Source: Chitinophagaceae bacterium
Lineage (GTDB): Bacteria; Bacteroidota; Bacteroidia; Chitinophagales; Chitinophagaceae
Length of the DNA: 64,000 nt
NCBI GenBank assembly: GCA_947446645.1
Contig: CANFHA010000003.1
Coordinates: forward strand, 1 to 64,000
Direction: 5' to 3'
The notes below the pieces were generated by a model, which was not told the DNA's origin, did not search any database, and saw nothing but the letters and a program-made list of their open reading frames with translations. The position numbers were made by a program, and so were the translations under genes. Positions 29,309 through 39,256 of the stretch are shown here, one piece after another; within the stretch, counting starts at the first letter, position 1, and every line of letters starts with the position of its first letter.

Positions 29309-29328
29309 TATTTAGAACAGGCCAATGC

Positions 29329-29880
29329 TTAAAATTTCATAGGGATCGCTACACTGGTAAGGTCCCAGAGGAGTATAAGCTGGTCATTATTTATCACAAT
29401 GGTAAATTGTTCCACAACACTTTCTCTTACCTGCACAGGGGCCGTCACGCGTGCTACGTCATTCTTATCATTATACTTATAGGCTCCCCATTGTTTCAGT
29501 TCCTTGTTTAGTATCACCGTCCACTTGTCTTTGCCGGGTATGGTAAACAGGGTATACGTACCGGCAGCTACTTTCTTATCGCCAAACAGTACGTCTTTGT
29601 CAAAGGTGATCTCCGTAGCTTCATCAGCACCGGTGCGCCATACTTTACCATAGGCTTCCAGTCCGCCAAATATGTCGCGGCCTTTCTTATAAGGCCTGCC
29701 GTAGCTGATGGTCACATTTTTTCCCTTCACCACTTCGTGCGGTGTACCGCCGGAGCCTTTGTAGTTTCCTTTTGCGGCATTGCCTGTCTGTGCAAAGATT
29801 GAGGTGGCGCTCACCATAAGTATCAGCGCCAGCGATAATAGTTTTTTCATTTTTTTGATTTTGGTGCAAGTTAGGGCCAT
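29329..29880 (-). CDS. DUF2911 family protein
   Basis: ISYGRPYKKGRDIFGGLEAYGKVWRTGADEATEITFDKDVLFGDKKVAAGTYTLFTIPGKDKWTVILNK. Confidence 0.93.
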   Translation of the reverse strand: MALTCTKIKKMKKLLSLALILMVSATSIFAQTGNAAKGNYKGSGGTPHEVVKGKNVTISYGRPYKKGRDIFGGLEAYGKVWRTGADEATEITFDKDVLFGDKKVAAGTYTLFTIPGKDKWTVILNKELKQWGAYKYNDKNDVARVTAPVQVRESVVEQFTIVINNDQLILLWDLTSVAIPMKF

Positions 29881-30045
29881 TTGAGTATTCCTGAAGTAAA
29901 GCGACTGTTATGCACCTGATTTTAACGTAATGTACTTGATTATATGGAATCACTCTATTTTAGTGTCTGTACTGTAAACCCTCAAAAATGAGCGGCCTCA
30001 ATTGTTGGAAGCGGCCCAGGGAATAATTTTTATGCTATACATGCT

Positions 30046-30429
30046 ATGAAAAACCTAATGTTTATTGCCTGCCTGCTGTTCACATCGGTAGCCTTCGCCC
30101 AAAACGATCAGAAAGAGAAAACTGTATTTACTTATGTAGAAAAAATGCCGGAGCCGGGTTTTGATTTGCCACGGTACCTCAGCGGCAATCTTCATTATCC
30201 CGATAGTGCCCGAAGGTCTGGTATACAAGGCCGTGTTATAGTGCGCTTTGTTGTGAACGAAGATGGTCACATCAGTGATCCTAAGGTATTTAAAAGCATA
30301 GGTGGTGGCTGTGATGAGGAAGCACTTAGACTGGTAGAAAAGATGCCAAACTGGAAACCCGGTGAGCAAAACGGGAAAAAGGTAAAAGTGTACTATACAC
30401 TACCGCTTACCTTTAAGCTGGATAATTAG
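30046..30429 (+). CDS. TonB C-terminal domain (energy transducer TonB-like) protein
   Basis: YPDSARRSGIQGRVIVRFVVNEDGHISDPKVFKSIGGGCDEEALRLVEKMPNWKPGEQNGKKVKVYYTLPLTFKL. Confidence 0.93.
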   Translation: MKNLMFIACLLFTSVAFAQNDQKEKTVFTYVEKMPEPGFDLPRYLSGNLHYPDSARRSGIQGRVIVRFVVNEDGHISDPKVFKSIGGGCDEEALRLVEKMPNWKPGEQNGKKVKVYYTLPLTFKLDN

Positions 30430-30585
30430 GGCCGGCAATCAGCTGGATGCATACAGCGGTTTAGTAGGATCCTAAAAAACTAACATACTAAACGCGGATC
30501 AACGTATTGGCCCACCTCGCAAAGTGCAGCATAACTTCATTTAACCGATTTCCGATTATTTGGAGTTTACTTTTTACTTTGCATC

Positions 30586-31374
30586 ATGCTCTCACTCGAT
30601 CTCACAGGAAAGACCGCCCTCGTTGGCGGCAGCACACAGGGAATAGGCCTCGCTTCGGCGCAGGCATTGGCATCACTGGGCGCGCGCTGCGTGCTTATTT
30701 CGCGCAATGAAGAAAAGCTGAAGGCTGCGGTGGCTACACTTAGTTCTGCTGCTGGCCAGGCACATACGTATCTTATAGCCGACTATGCTAACCCGGACCA
30801 GGTGCGTGATGTGGTTACTGCTTTCGTGAAAGATAATACGGTGCATGTGCTGGTCAATAATAGCGGTGGCCCAGCTGGCGGCCCTGCCAGCAAGGCAAAG
30901 CCGGAGGAATTCCTGGCTGCTTTCAATCAGCATCTTATCTGCAATCACATCATCACCTTACTCGTGGCTGAGGGCATGAAGCGCGAGGGCTATGGCCGTA
31001 TCATCAACGTTATTTCTACATCGGTCAAGATCCCGCTCAAAGATCTGGGCGTATCCAATACTATACGGGGCGCTGTAGCGTCATGGGCAAAAACCATGGC
31101 CAATGAGCTGGGGCAGTTTGGCATTACGGTAAACAATGTGCTGCCCGGGGCCACATCTACTGAGCGGCTTGCTACCATACTGGGCAACAAATCTGCTAAA
31201 ACAGGCAAAAGCCTTGAAGAAGTAGAAAAAGAAATGACGGAAGAAGTGCCTGCCAGGCGTTTCGGCAAGCCGGAGGAAATTGCAGCCATGATCGCTTTTC
31301 TTGCTAGTCCAGCCGCAGCCTATGTCAATGGCACGTCAATTCCAGTAGACGGCGGTCGTACCGGCAGCATTTGA
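30586..31374 (+). CDS. SDR family oxidoreductase
   Basis: TALVGGSTQGIGLASAQALASLGA...VNNSGGPAGG...C-terminal PVDGGRTGSI. Confidence 0.93.
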   Translation: MLSLDLTGKTALVGGSTQGIGLASAQALASLGARCVLISRNEEKLKAAVATLSSAAGQAHTYLIADYANPDQVRDVVTAFVKDNTVHVLVNNSGGPAGGPASKAKPEEFLAAFNQHLICNHIITLLVAEGMKREGYGRIINVISTSVKIPLKDLGVSNTIRGAVASWAKTMANELGQFGITVNNVLPGATSTERLATILGNKSAKTGKSLEEVEKEMTEEVPARRFGKPEEIAAMIAFLASPAAAYVNGTSIPVDGGRTGSI

Positions 31375-31409
31375 TAAGTGGCTTATTCAGGAAAAGAGTG
31401 GGCAAAGTT

Positions 31410-31432
31410 TTTTATAATATCGCATTATAAAA
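31410..31432. repeat. Inverted repeat TTTTATAAT atcgc ATTATAAAA
   Basis: 9-bp arms, 5-nt loop, downstream of the SDR gene; AT-rich, terminator-like or operator. Confidence 0.6.
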
Positions 31433-31685
31433 CTAGGACTATATAATGCTCATAACCTGAGCGCACCATGTTTTTTGGAAAAAATCACCGATTGAGCATT
31501 GCATTTGTTATATAATTTGTTAATGGGGTGAAATTTGGATTTTTACAATTGGGAAATTTTTCATCTTTTTTTCGTGACACAAAAATGACATTATAAATAA
31601 ATTTATAACAAAAAAAGCCCTGAAACCCTCGCCAGTATTGAGGAATATTTTTTCAAAAATGTTACAAATTTTCGGGATTGTGTTG

Positions 31686-31693
31686 TAGTTTTG
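31686..31693 (+). promoter_or_regulatory. Putative Bacteroidota -7 promoter element (TAnnTTTG) for the ACIII operon
   Basis: TAGTTTTG in an AT-rich intergenic region ahead of actA; the -33 element is not convincing. Confidence 0.35.
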
Positions 31694-31738
31694 CCGACAC
31701 TTTTATATAAGGGAAAGTTAATTTTCAAATTTATTCTC

Positions 31739-33022
31739 GTGCCAGAATCAATTAAGCCATTGTATAGAATATGCTTCCGGGCCATATTCACGCTAGTTAC
31801 CGTTTTGCTTTTAGGCAATGTGCCAGCATTTGCAGACCCTGATGGGAAAGCGCTGTTCATGTCAAACTGTGCGTCGTGTCACAATCCGCTGAAGGATGCG
31901 ACAGGCCCTGCGCTGCAGAACATTGACAAGACATTCCCTGATAAGCAGTGGGGGTATAACTGGATACATAACTCTGCGAAGGTTATTGCCAGCGGCGATA
32001 AGACCGCAAATGATATCTTCAACAAGTACAACAAAACAGCAATGACTGCATTCCCTCAGCTTTCTGAAGCTGAGATAGATGCTATCCTGAAGTATGTAGA
32101 CGAATATAAAGCTCCTGTAGCTGCGGCTCCTGCAGCTGGCGCAAACAGCTCAAATGCACCGGCTGAAAGCAATGGCTGGTTGTACACCATCATTACTCTT
32201 TCCCTCCTGGTGCTCGTTATTATACTGTGGCGTGCTAACCAAAGCCTTCGCCGCGTAGCAAGTGAAAGAGAAGGTTTACCGATCGAAAAAGAAATTCCGC
32301 TTTACCGCAGCAAACTGGCTATTGCCGTATTTGCTATCCTGGTGTTTATCATGGCCGGCTACTGGTTAGTAAATGGTGCGGTGAACGAAGGCCGCCAGCA
32401 GAACTACCAGCCACTGCAGCCTATCTATTATTCGCACAAGGTGCACGCAGGTATTAACCAGATCAACTGTCTTTATTGCCACGCAGGCGCTGAAAAGAGC
32501 CGTCAGGCTATGATACCTTCTTCTAACATCTGTATGAACTGCCACAAGCAGATCAATGCATACAGCGGACAGGGCGAGCATGACCTCGTAACTGCAGAAG
32601 GTAAGCACATCAATGGTACAGAGCAGATCCAGTTGCTTTACAAATATGCAGGCTGGAATCCTGAAAAGAAAGATTACAACCGCGATGCAGCAGGCAACAT
32701 ACTAGCTACCCCAATACAGTGGGTGAAGGTGCACAACCTGCCTGACCACGTTTACTTCAACCACTCACAGCACGTAAAAGTGGGCGAAGTACAGTGCCAG
32801 CGCTGCCATGGCGACATCCAGGAAATGGACGAAGTGTACCAGTTTGCTCCGCTCTCTATGGGCTGGTGTATCAACTGTCACCGCCAGACAGAAGTTCAGT
32901 TTACCAACAACAAATACTACGATGTTTTCCAGACATACCATGACGAGATCAAGGCTGGGAAACGTACAGGTGTAACTGAAGCTGAAATGGGCGGTACTGA
33001 GTGCCAGAAATGCCACTACTAA
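31739..33022 (+). CDS. actA: Alternative complex III ActA: monoheme cytochrome c domain fused to pentaheme domain
   Basis: Six CxxCH motifs (CASCH, CLYCH, CMNCH, CQRCH, CINCH, CQKCH). GTG at 31739 is a plausible start; the ORF-track TTG at 31691 lies in the putative -7 element. Confidence 0.9.
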   Translation: MPESIKPLYRICFRAIFTLVTVLLLGNVPAFADPDGKALFMSNCASCHNPLKDATGPALQNIDKTFPDKQWGYNWIHNSAKVIASGDKTANDIFNKYNKTAMTAFPQLSEAEIDAILKYVDEYKAPVAAAPAAGANSSNAPAESNGWLYTIITLSLLVLVIILWRANQSLRRVASEREGLPIEKEIPLYRSKLAIAVFAILVFIMAGYWLVNGAVNEGRQQNYQPLQPIYYSHKVHAGINQINCLYCHAGAEKSRQAMIPSSNICMNCHKQINAYSGQGEHDLVTAEGKHINGTEQIQLLYKYAGWNPEKKDYNRDAAGNILATPIQWVKVHNLPDHVYFNHSQHVKVGEVQCQRCHGDIQEMDEVYQFAPLSMGWCINCHRQTEVQFTNNKYYDVFQTYHDEIKAGKRTGVTEAEMGGTECQKCHY

Positions 33023-33057
33023 ACTCTGCTCCTTAGTGAGACAGGAGAAATCAACTT

Positions 33058-33081
33058 TTTTGAATTTTGAATTTTGAATTT
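33058..33081 (+). repeat. 7-bp repeat (TTTTGAA x3)
   Basis: TTTTGAA TTTTGAA TTTTGAA TTT, 5 nt before the actB ATG. Confidence 0.9.
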
Positions 33082-33086
33082 GCAAT

Positions 33087-36000
33087 ATGAGTCAAAAACA
33101 ATATTGGTCGGGCCCGGAAGAACTCAATAGAATTAATTCGCAAATAGAAGTTGCGGGTGATGAGTTTAAAGAAGAGTTGCCGTTCGATCTGAGCGATGGC
33201 ATTTTTAATGCTACAACTCCCCGCCGCGACTTTTTGAAGTTCTTAGGTTTCAGCACTTTGGCAGCTACCCTGGTGGCAAGTTGCGAAATGCCGGTGCGCA
33301 GGGCTATTCCTTATGCTATCAAGCCAGAGGATATTGTACCCGGTGTGCCTAACTATTATGCTTCTACTTTTGTTGATGGTGGCGATTATTGTCCTATCGT
33401 TATAAAAACAAGGGATGGCCGTCCTATCAAGATAGAGGGTAATGAAATGTCCTCTATCACAATGGGTGGTACTTCTGCACGGGTTCAGGCATCTGTGCTT
33501 AACCTTTATGACAAGGCGCGTATCCGTCACCCGTATGCTGATGGTAACGAGGCTACATTTGACGCTATTGACAAAATGATAAAAGAAGGTATCAGCGGCA
33601 AAGCTGGTTACCTGGTTACAGCGTCTTTGCTCAGCCCTACTACAAAAGAAATTATCACACAATTCCTGGCTAAGTATACCAATATGAAGCACATCGTTTA
33701 TGATGCGTATTCATATTCAGGCATGCTGCTGGCAAATGAGGCCAGCTACGGAAAACGTACACTGCCTTCATATCATTTCGATAAAGCAAGCACTATAGTA
33801 AGTATAGGAGCTGACTTCCTTGGCACATGGATAGCGCCTATTGAATATGCAAAGGCATATGCACAGGGCCGCAAGATCAGTGCTAAGAACATGAAGCTCT
33901 CCAAGCACTACCAGGTAGAAGCTATGCACACCATTACAGGTGCTGCTGCCGACCACCGTGCTACCTGCAAACCATCTGAGATGGGCAGTGTGGCTGTAGC
34001 GCTTTATAATGCAGTAACAACGGGTGCGGCTCCTTCATTGCCAAGTGCAAATCTGAATGAGCTGGTGAAGAAAGCAGCTGCTGATCTTAAGAAAGGCAAC
34101 GGCCTGGTAGTAGGAAGCAGCAACGATGTGAACATCCAGACAGTGATCAATGCCATCAATGATGCTATTGGCGCTAATGGTGTTACGGTGAACTGGACTG
34201 TAACCAGCAACTACAAGCAGGGTGTGGACAAGGACATGGCAGACATGATTGCGGCAATGGAAGCCGGATCTGTAGGCTCGGTATTGCTGCACGGTGTGAA
34301 CCCTGTTTATGACTACCTCGACGGTAAGAAATTTGCTGCTGCCCTTGCCAAGGTGCCAGTAACTGTTTCTTTTGCTGATCGCCTTGACGAGACTGCACAA
34401 AAATGTAAGTACATAGTACCTGATCATAACTTCCTCGAAAGCTGGGGCGATGCAGAACCAAAACCTGGTTACTACAGCCTTATGCAGCCGGGTATCTCAC
34501 CGCTGTTCAAAACGCGTGCAATACAGGATTCACTGCTTATATGGGCAGGTGCAACCCAGTCTTATGCCGATTTCTGGAAAGACTACTGGATGAAGAAACT
34601 GGGTGGCCAGGAAGCGTTTGACAAAGCACTGCAGGATGGTATAGTGGAGCCGGCGGGTGAAATGGCTAATGGCGGCGCTAAGTTTGCCGGCAATATTTCT
34701 GATGCTATTGGAAAAGTGAAAAAAGGCGGCAGCGCAGTGGAGCTGGTGGTATACCAGAAGATAGCAATAGGCACAGGTGGCGCATGGAGTAATAACCCAT
34801 GGCTGCTGGAAATGCCTGACCCGATAACAAGAGCTACCTGGGACAACTACGTATGTGTATCTCCAAAGCGTGCAAAAGATCTTGATGCTGAGCTGAACGG
34901 CTTCTCTGAAGTAGACAGCAAAAAGCGCGTTATCACTATCAAAGGTAGCAATGGCTATACCGTGAACCTGCCTGTAGTAGTGGTGCCTGGTATGCACAAT
35001 GATGTGGTAGCTGTAGCAGTAGGTTTTGGCCGCGATGCTAAAGTAGGCCGCGCAGCCGCAAGCGATGCTACCAAGGGTGGCAAAAATGCCTTTCCTTTCA
35101 TGAACTTTAATGGTCTTACAATGGAGCATCATTCTGATGTTACCCTTACTAAGACTGAAGAAAAATACGATGTAGCGCTTACGCAAACGCATAATAGCTA
35201 CGAAGCCCGCCCGGTGGTACATGAGTACACGCTGGAGGAATTCCAGAAAGATCCGAATGTATTGCTGAAAGAGCGCGGCGCTGAAATAGCTGAGTTCACG
35301 CACGATCCATGGATAGAAGAAGGCAAAGAGGCGAAAGAGCCAATGCTGGACACGAACAGCGATGAAGCTTTCCGTGAGCATGGTACTATGTATACCAACT
35401 ACAAGTACGAAGGTGTGAAGTGGGGCATGTCTATAGATCTGAATACCTGTACCGGTTGCGGTGCCTGTGTTATAGGCTGTATGGCAGAGAACAATATCTC
35501 GGTAGTAGGTAAGGAGCACGTGCTGAAGATGCACGAAATGCACTGGCTGCGCATCGACCGTTATTTCAGCGGCATGCCAAACGACCCGGACACGATCCAG
35601 ACCGTTTTCCAGCCTATGTTGTGCCAGCATTGCGACAACGCACCTTGCGAAAACGTATGCCCTGTATCTGCAACCAACCACAGCTCTGAAGGTCTTAACC
35701 AGATGGCTTACAACCGTTGCATTGGTACTAAATATTGCGCTAACAACTGCCCATATAAAGTACGTCACTTCAACTGGATGGACTGGAACGGTGCAGACTG
35801 CTTCGACGACAACCTTTATGAAGATGGCCGTCGTGATGATGTCAATGATGATCTTACACGCATGGTACTAAACCCTGATGTTACGGTTCGTAGCCGCGGT
35901 GTAATGGAAAAATGTTCTTTCTGCGTACAGCGTCTGCAGGATGCCAAGCTTTCTGCTAAGAAAGAAGGTCACCCACTGAAAGATGGTGCAGTACGCACAG

Positions 36001-36227
36001 CTTGCCAGCAGGCTTGCCCAAGTGACGCAATCATGTTCGGTAACGTAAAAGATAAGGACAGCAAAATAGCTAAGCTGCGTAAAGATGAGCAACTGGAACG
36101 TACATTCTACGTACTGGAGCACATTCATACACTGCCTAGCATCAACTACCTCGCCAAGATCAGGAATACAGAAGAGATCAATGCTCTTGACGAGAACAAA
36201 AATGAGATGCTGAAGTATCACATTTAG
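33087..36227 (+). CDS. actB: Alternative complex III ActB (molybdopterin oxidoreductase-like plus Fe-S domain)
   Basis: TAT motif RRDFLKFLGF with lipobox VASC; CTGCGACVIGC, CQHCDNAPCENVCP, CIGTKYCANNCP, CSFCVQRL. Confidence 0.96.
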   Translation: MSQKQYWSGPEELNRINSQIEVAGDEFKEELPFDLSDGIFNATTPRRDFLKFLGFSTLAATLVASCEMPVRRAIPYAIKPEDIVPGVPNYYASTFVDGGDYCPIVIKTRDGRPIKIEGNEMSSITMGGTSARVQASVLNLYDKARIRHPYADGNEATFDAIDKMIKEGISGKAGYLVTASLLSPTTKEIITQFLAKYTNMKHIVYDAYSYSGMLLANEASYGKRTLPSYHFDKASTIVSIGADFLGTWIAPIEYAKAYAQGRKISAKNMKLSKHYQVEAMHTITGAAADHRATCKPSEMGSVAVALYNAVTTGAAPSLPSANLNELVKKAAADLKKGNGLVVGSSNDVNIQTVINAINDAIGANGVTVNWTVTSNYKQGVDKDMADMIAAMEAGSVGSVLLHGVNPVYDYLDGKKFAAALAKVPVTVSFADRLDETAQKCKYIVPDHNFLESWGDAEPKPGYYSLMQPGISPLFKTRAIQDSLLIWAGATQSYADFWKDYWMKKLGGQEAFDKALQDGIVEPAGEMANGGAKFAGNISDAIGKVKKGGSAVELVVYQKIAIGTGGAWSNNPWLLEMPDPITRATWDNYVCVSPKRAKDLDAELNGFSEVDSKKRVITIKGSNGYTVNLPVVVVPGMHNDVVAVAVGFGRDAKVGRAAASDATKGGKNAFPFMNFNGLTMEHHSDVTLTKTEEKYDVALTQTHNSYEARPVVHEYTLEEFQKDPNVLLKERGAEIAEFTHDPWIEEGKEAKEPMLDTNSDEAFREHGTMYTNYKYEGVKWGMSIDLNTCTGCGACVIGCMAENNISVVGKEHVLKMHEMHWLRIDRYFSGMPNDPDTIQTVFQPMLCQHCDNAPCENVCPVSATNHSSEGLNQMAYNRCIGTKYCANNCPYKVRHFNWMDWNGADCFDDNLYEDGRRDDVNDDLTRMVLNPDVTVRSRGVMEKCSFCVQRLQDAKLSAKKEGHPLKDGAVRTACQQACPSDAIMFGNVKDKDSKIAKLRKDEQLERTFYVLEHIHTLPSINYLAKIRNTEEINALDENKNEMLKYHI

Positions 36228-36342
36228 TAGCAGATAGTAAGACTAACAGGTAACAGGAACTAAAAGAATATAAAATAAGCATAGTCAGGTATCGGGAATT
36301 TTTGATTTTTGATTTTTGACTTTTGAATTTAAATAACGTGCT

Positions 36343-37815
36343 ATGCATTTGAAGTACGAGTCGTTTATAAGAGAACCATTAGTTGACGGTGATAAGACGT
36401 ATCACCAGGTGTCTGAAGACATTATCAGCCCCATTGAGCGCAAGCCGGGCCGCATGTGGTATGTAGGCTTTGTTTTTTCGCTCATATTACTGGGCTACGG
36501 TCTGTTTTCCGTTACCTGGGCGGTGTATTGGGGGCTAGGTACATGGGGTGTAAACCGCACCATAGGCTGGGGCTGGGATATCACTAACTTCGTTTGGTGG
36601 ATCGGTATCGGTCACGCGGGTACCCTCATCTCTGCCATCCTGCTGCTTTTCCGCCAGGGCTGGCGTACCGGTGTAAACCGCGCTGCTGAGGCCATGACGA
36701 TATTCGCCGTAATGTGTGCGGGCCAGTTCCCTATCTTCCACATGGGTCGTGTATGGGATGGTTTCTGGGTACTTCCACTGCCTAACACACGTGGTACTCT
36801 TTGGCCTAACTTTGACTCTCCGCTGTTGTGGGACGTGTTCGCGATCTCTACTTACTTCACCGTTTCATTATTGTTCTGGTACTCTGGTCTTGTTCCCGAT
36901 TTCGCGCTCATCCGCGATCGCGCTACTACTAAGTTCCGCAAAATGGCTTACGGCCTGGCTTCTTTCGGCTGGACGGGTACTGCAAAAAGCTGGCAGCGTG
37001 CTGAGGCCCTCTGGCTGGTACTTGCAGGTCTTTCTACACCACTGGTACTTTCTGTACACACCATTGTATCTTTTGACTTCGCCACTTCCGTTATCCCTGG
37101 CTGGCATACTACCATCTTCCCGCCATACTTCGTGGCTGGTGCGGTATTCTCCGGCTTTGCGATGGTAAATACGCTGCTGGTGCTTACCCGTAAAATTCTT
37201 CATCTTGAAGAGTACATCACTACCGGTCACCTTGAGGCAATGAATAAGATCATTCTGCTTACAGGATCCATAGTAGGTGTCGCTTACATCACCGAGCTGT
37301 TCATAGCATGGTACAGTCAGTCATGGGGCGAGCAGGCGGCATTCAAATGGCGTATCATGGGCCCATACTGGTGGAGCTACTGGGCTATGATGACCTGCAA
37401 CGTGGTATCTCCCCAGCTGTTCTGGGTGAAAAAGCTTCGTCGTAATGTACCGTTCACATTCGTAATGTCTATCGTGGTTAACATAGGTATGTGGTTCGAG
37501 CGTTTCGTGATCATCGTTACCTCTACTTACCGCGACTGGATTCCGGGCAGCTGGTCTTACTACAGCCCTACATGGCCTGAGGTTGGTTTCTACCTGGGTA
37601 CGTTCGGTCTGTTCTTTACTTGCTACTTCCTCTTCGCTAAGTACTTCCCTGTTGTGGCGGTGCATGAGATCAAGTTCGTGCTCAAGACATCAGGCGATAA
37701 CTACAAGAGGTCAATGGAGAAGCTGGAAACACAGTCCGAAGACGAGTTTATCCATATTGCCACTACACACCACGATGATGACCATGTGCTGGAAGGTGCA
37801 GGTGCACATCACTAA
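36343..37815 (+). CDS. actC: Alternative complex III ActC (NrfD/PsrC-like quinone-binding membrane subunit)
   Basis: Multi-TM NrfD family; operon position. Confidence 0.95.
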   Translation: MHLKYESFIREPLVDGDKTYHQVSEDIISPIERKPGRMWYVGFVFSLILLGYGLFSVTWAVYWGLGTWGVNRTIGWGWDITNFVWWIGIGHAGTLISAILLLFRQGWRTGVNRAAEAMTIFAVMCAGQFPIFHMGRVWDGFWVLPLPNTRGTLWPNFDSPLLWDVFAISTYFTVSLLFWYSGLVPDFALIRDRATTKFRKMAYGLASFGWTGTAKSWQRAEALWLVLAGLSTPLVLSVHTIVSFDFATSVIPGWHTTIFPPYFVAGAVFSGFAMVNTLLVLTRKILHLEEYITTGHLEAMNKIILLTGSIVGVAYITELFIAWYSQSWGEQAAFKWRIMGPYWWSYWAMMTCNVVSPQLFWVKKLRRNVPFTFVMSIVVNIGMWFERFVIIVTSTYRDWIPGSWSYYSPTWPEVGFYLGTFGLFFTCYFLFAKYFPVVAVHEIKFVLKTSGDNYKRSMEKLETQSEDEFIHIATTHHDDDHVLEGAGAHH

Positions 37816-37889
37816 GCCTGGCTATATTGCCCGGAGGTAGAATGAGGATAGAATGTTTTAATTTTTGACTTTTGAATTTTGAATTTAAA

Positions 37890-38471
37890 ATGGCTATAAA
37901 AAAATTTGCAGTAGCGGCTTACGATGACGAGGAAGTATTATTTCCTGCAGTTAAAAAAGTGCGCAAGAACGGTTATAAGATACACGATATCTATACACCA
38001 TTTGCTGTGCACGGACTCGATGAGGCTATGGGCCTGAAAGGCACCGACCTGCATATCGCCGGCTTTATTTACGGCCTTTGCGGTACATCTACAGCGGTAG
38101 GCTTTATCTCCTGGATATTCACTTCAGATTGGCCGATAATATATGGTGGTAAACCACACTTTGCACTACCAGCCTGGATCCCGATCACGTTTGAGCTTAC
38201 CGTACTGTTTGCAGCGGTAGGTATGACACTTACTTTCTGCTACCTCAACCAGATAATGCCAGGCGTTAAGAAACACGTTTTCCATCCGCGCCAGAGCGAT
38301 GATCTTTTTGTTATGGCCATAGAGATCAACAACCACACTCCGGAAAATGAAGTGATGGCCTTTTTGAAAGCTACGGGTGCAAAAGAAACAAGCGTGCAGA
38401 TGGCTGAAGAAGGCTGGTGGTACGGAAGGTGGGATAAGAAAGAAGCTTACGAAGCGCTGAACGCAGGGTAG
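37890..38471 (+). CDS. actD: Alternative complex III ActD (DUF3341)
   Basis: DUF3341-like sequence with two TMs; operon position. Confidence 0.93.
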   Translation: MAIKKFAVAAYDDEEVLFPAVKKVRKNGYKIHDIYTPFAVHGLDEAMGLKGTDLHIAGFIYGLCGTSTAVGFISWIFTSDWPIIYGGKPHFALPAWIPITFELTVLFAAVGMTLTFCYLNQIMPGVKKHVFHPRQSDDLFVMAIEINNHTPENEVMAFLKATGAKETSVQMAEEGWWYGRWDKKEAYEALNAG

Positions 38472-38559
38472 TAGGTTTGAAAAGAATTGAATAACAGCTG
38501 TAGATTGCTATTTTCCTTCTGTTGGTTGACTTTTGAATTTTGACTTTTGAATTTGAAAT

Positions 38560-39222
38560 ATGAACAAGATTAAAAGCATATTAATATTAAGCCTGGTACT
38601 CACGATCGGCCTTGTGTCTTGCGACTCAGGCAATATTCGCCGTACCCCGGGCCACATATATGCACCGGATATGACCTATTCACGTGCCTATGATGCCTAT
38701 ACTTCCAATCCTAACTTTACAGACAGCATGACCAGCCGTTTGCCGGTTACAGGTGCTATAGCACGTGGTCACCAGCTGCCTGATCACCTTAAAGAAGGCG
38801 ATACTACTGCATATAAGACCTTTACCACTTCCATGCGTTTCAACGATGGCGAGCTGAATGAAGGCCGCAGGCTGTTCAACATCTATTGCGGCATCTGCCA
38901 CGGTACTAATCTCGATGGTCAGGGTCCGCTGTATGCTAGTGGCAAGTTTGCTTCTATGCCGGCTAACTTTAAAGATCCTAAGTACCTGCACATGTCAGTA
39001 GGCCAGATGTTTGCTGCTGCTAAATATGGAAAGAACATGATGGGCTCCTACGCTGCTCAGCTCGATGCTAAACAACGCTGGATGGTGATTGCTTACATCA
39101 AGCAGTTCCAGTCAAAGAATGGCGGAGATGCATTTGCTCTGGGCGAAACAGCTGCTAAGCCAGTTGCTGATACCACTAAGGCGCCAATGATGGCAAAAGT
39201 TGAAGAAAAGAAAACAAAGTAA
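38560..39222 (+). CDS. actE: Alternative complex III ActE (monoheme cytochrome c lipoprotein)
   Basis: Lipobox LVSCDS; CGICH motif; operon position. Confidence 0.94.
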   Translation: MNKIKSILILSLVLTIGLVSCDSGNIRRTPGHIYAPDMTYSRAYDAYTSNPNFTDSMTSRLPVTGAIARGHQLPDHLKEGDTTAYKTFTTSMRFNDGELNEGRRLFNIYCGICHGTNLDGQGPLYASGKFASMPANFKDPKYLHMSVGQMFAAAKYGKNMMGSYAAQLDAKQRWMVIAYIKQFQSKNGGDAFALGETAAKPVADTTKAPMMAKVEEKKTK

Positions 39223-39256
39223 TTTTTAGAACGTATTTTAATAAAAGTCGCATACA

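Noticed and set aside
31410-31432. TTTTATAAT/ATTATAAAA palindrome as an operator
   Set aside because: AT-only palindromes arise easily in AT-rich intergenics; no second copy or regulator next to it.
34530-35768. 412-aa minus-strand ORF
   Set aside because: Antisense to the well-supported actB; codon-bias shadow ORF.
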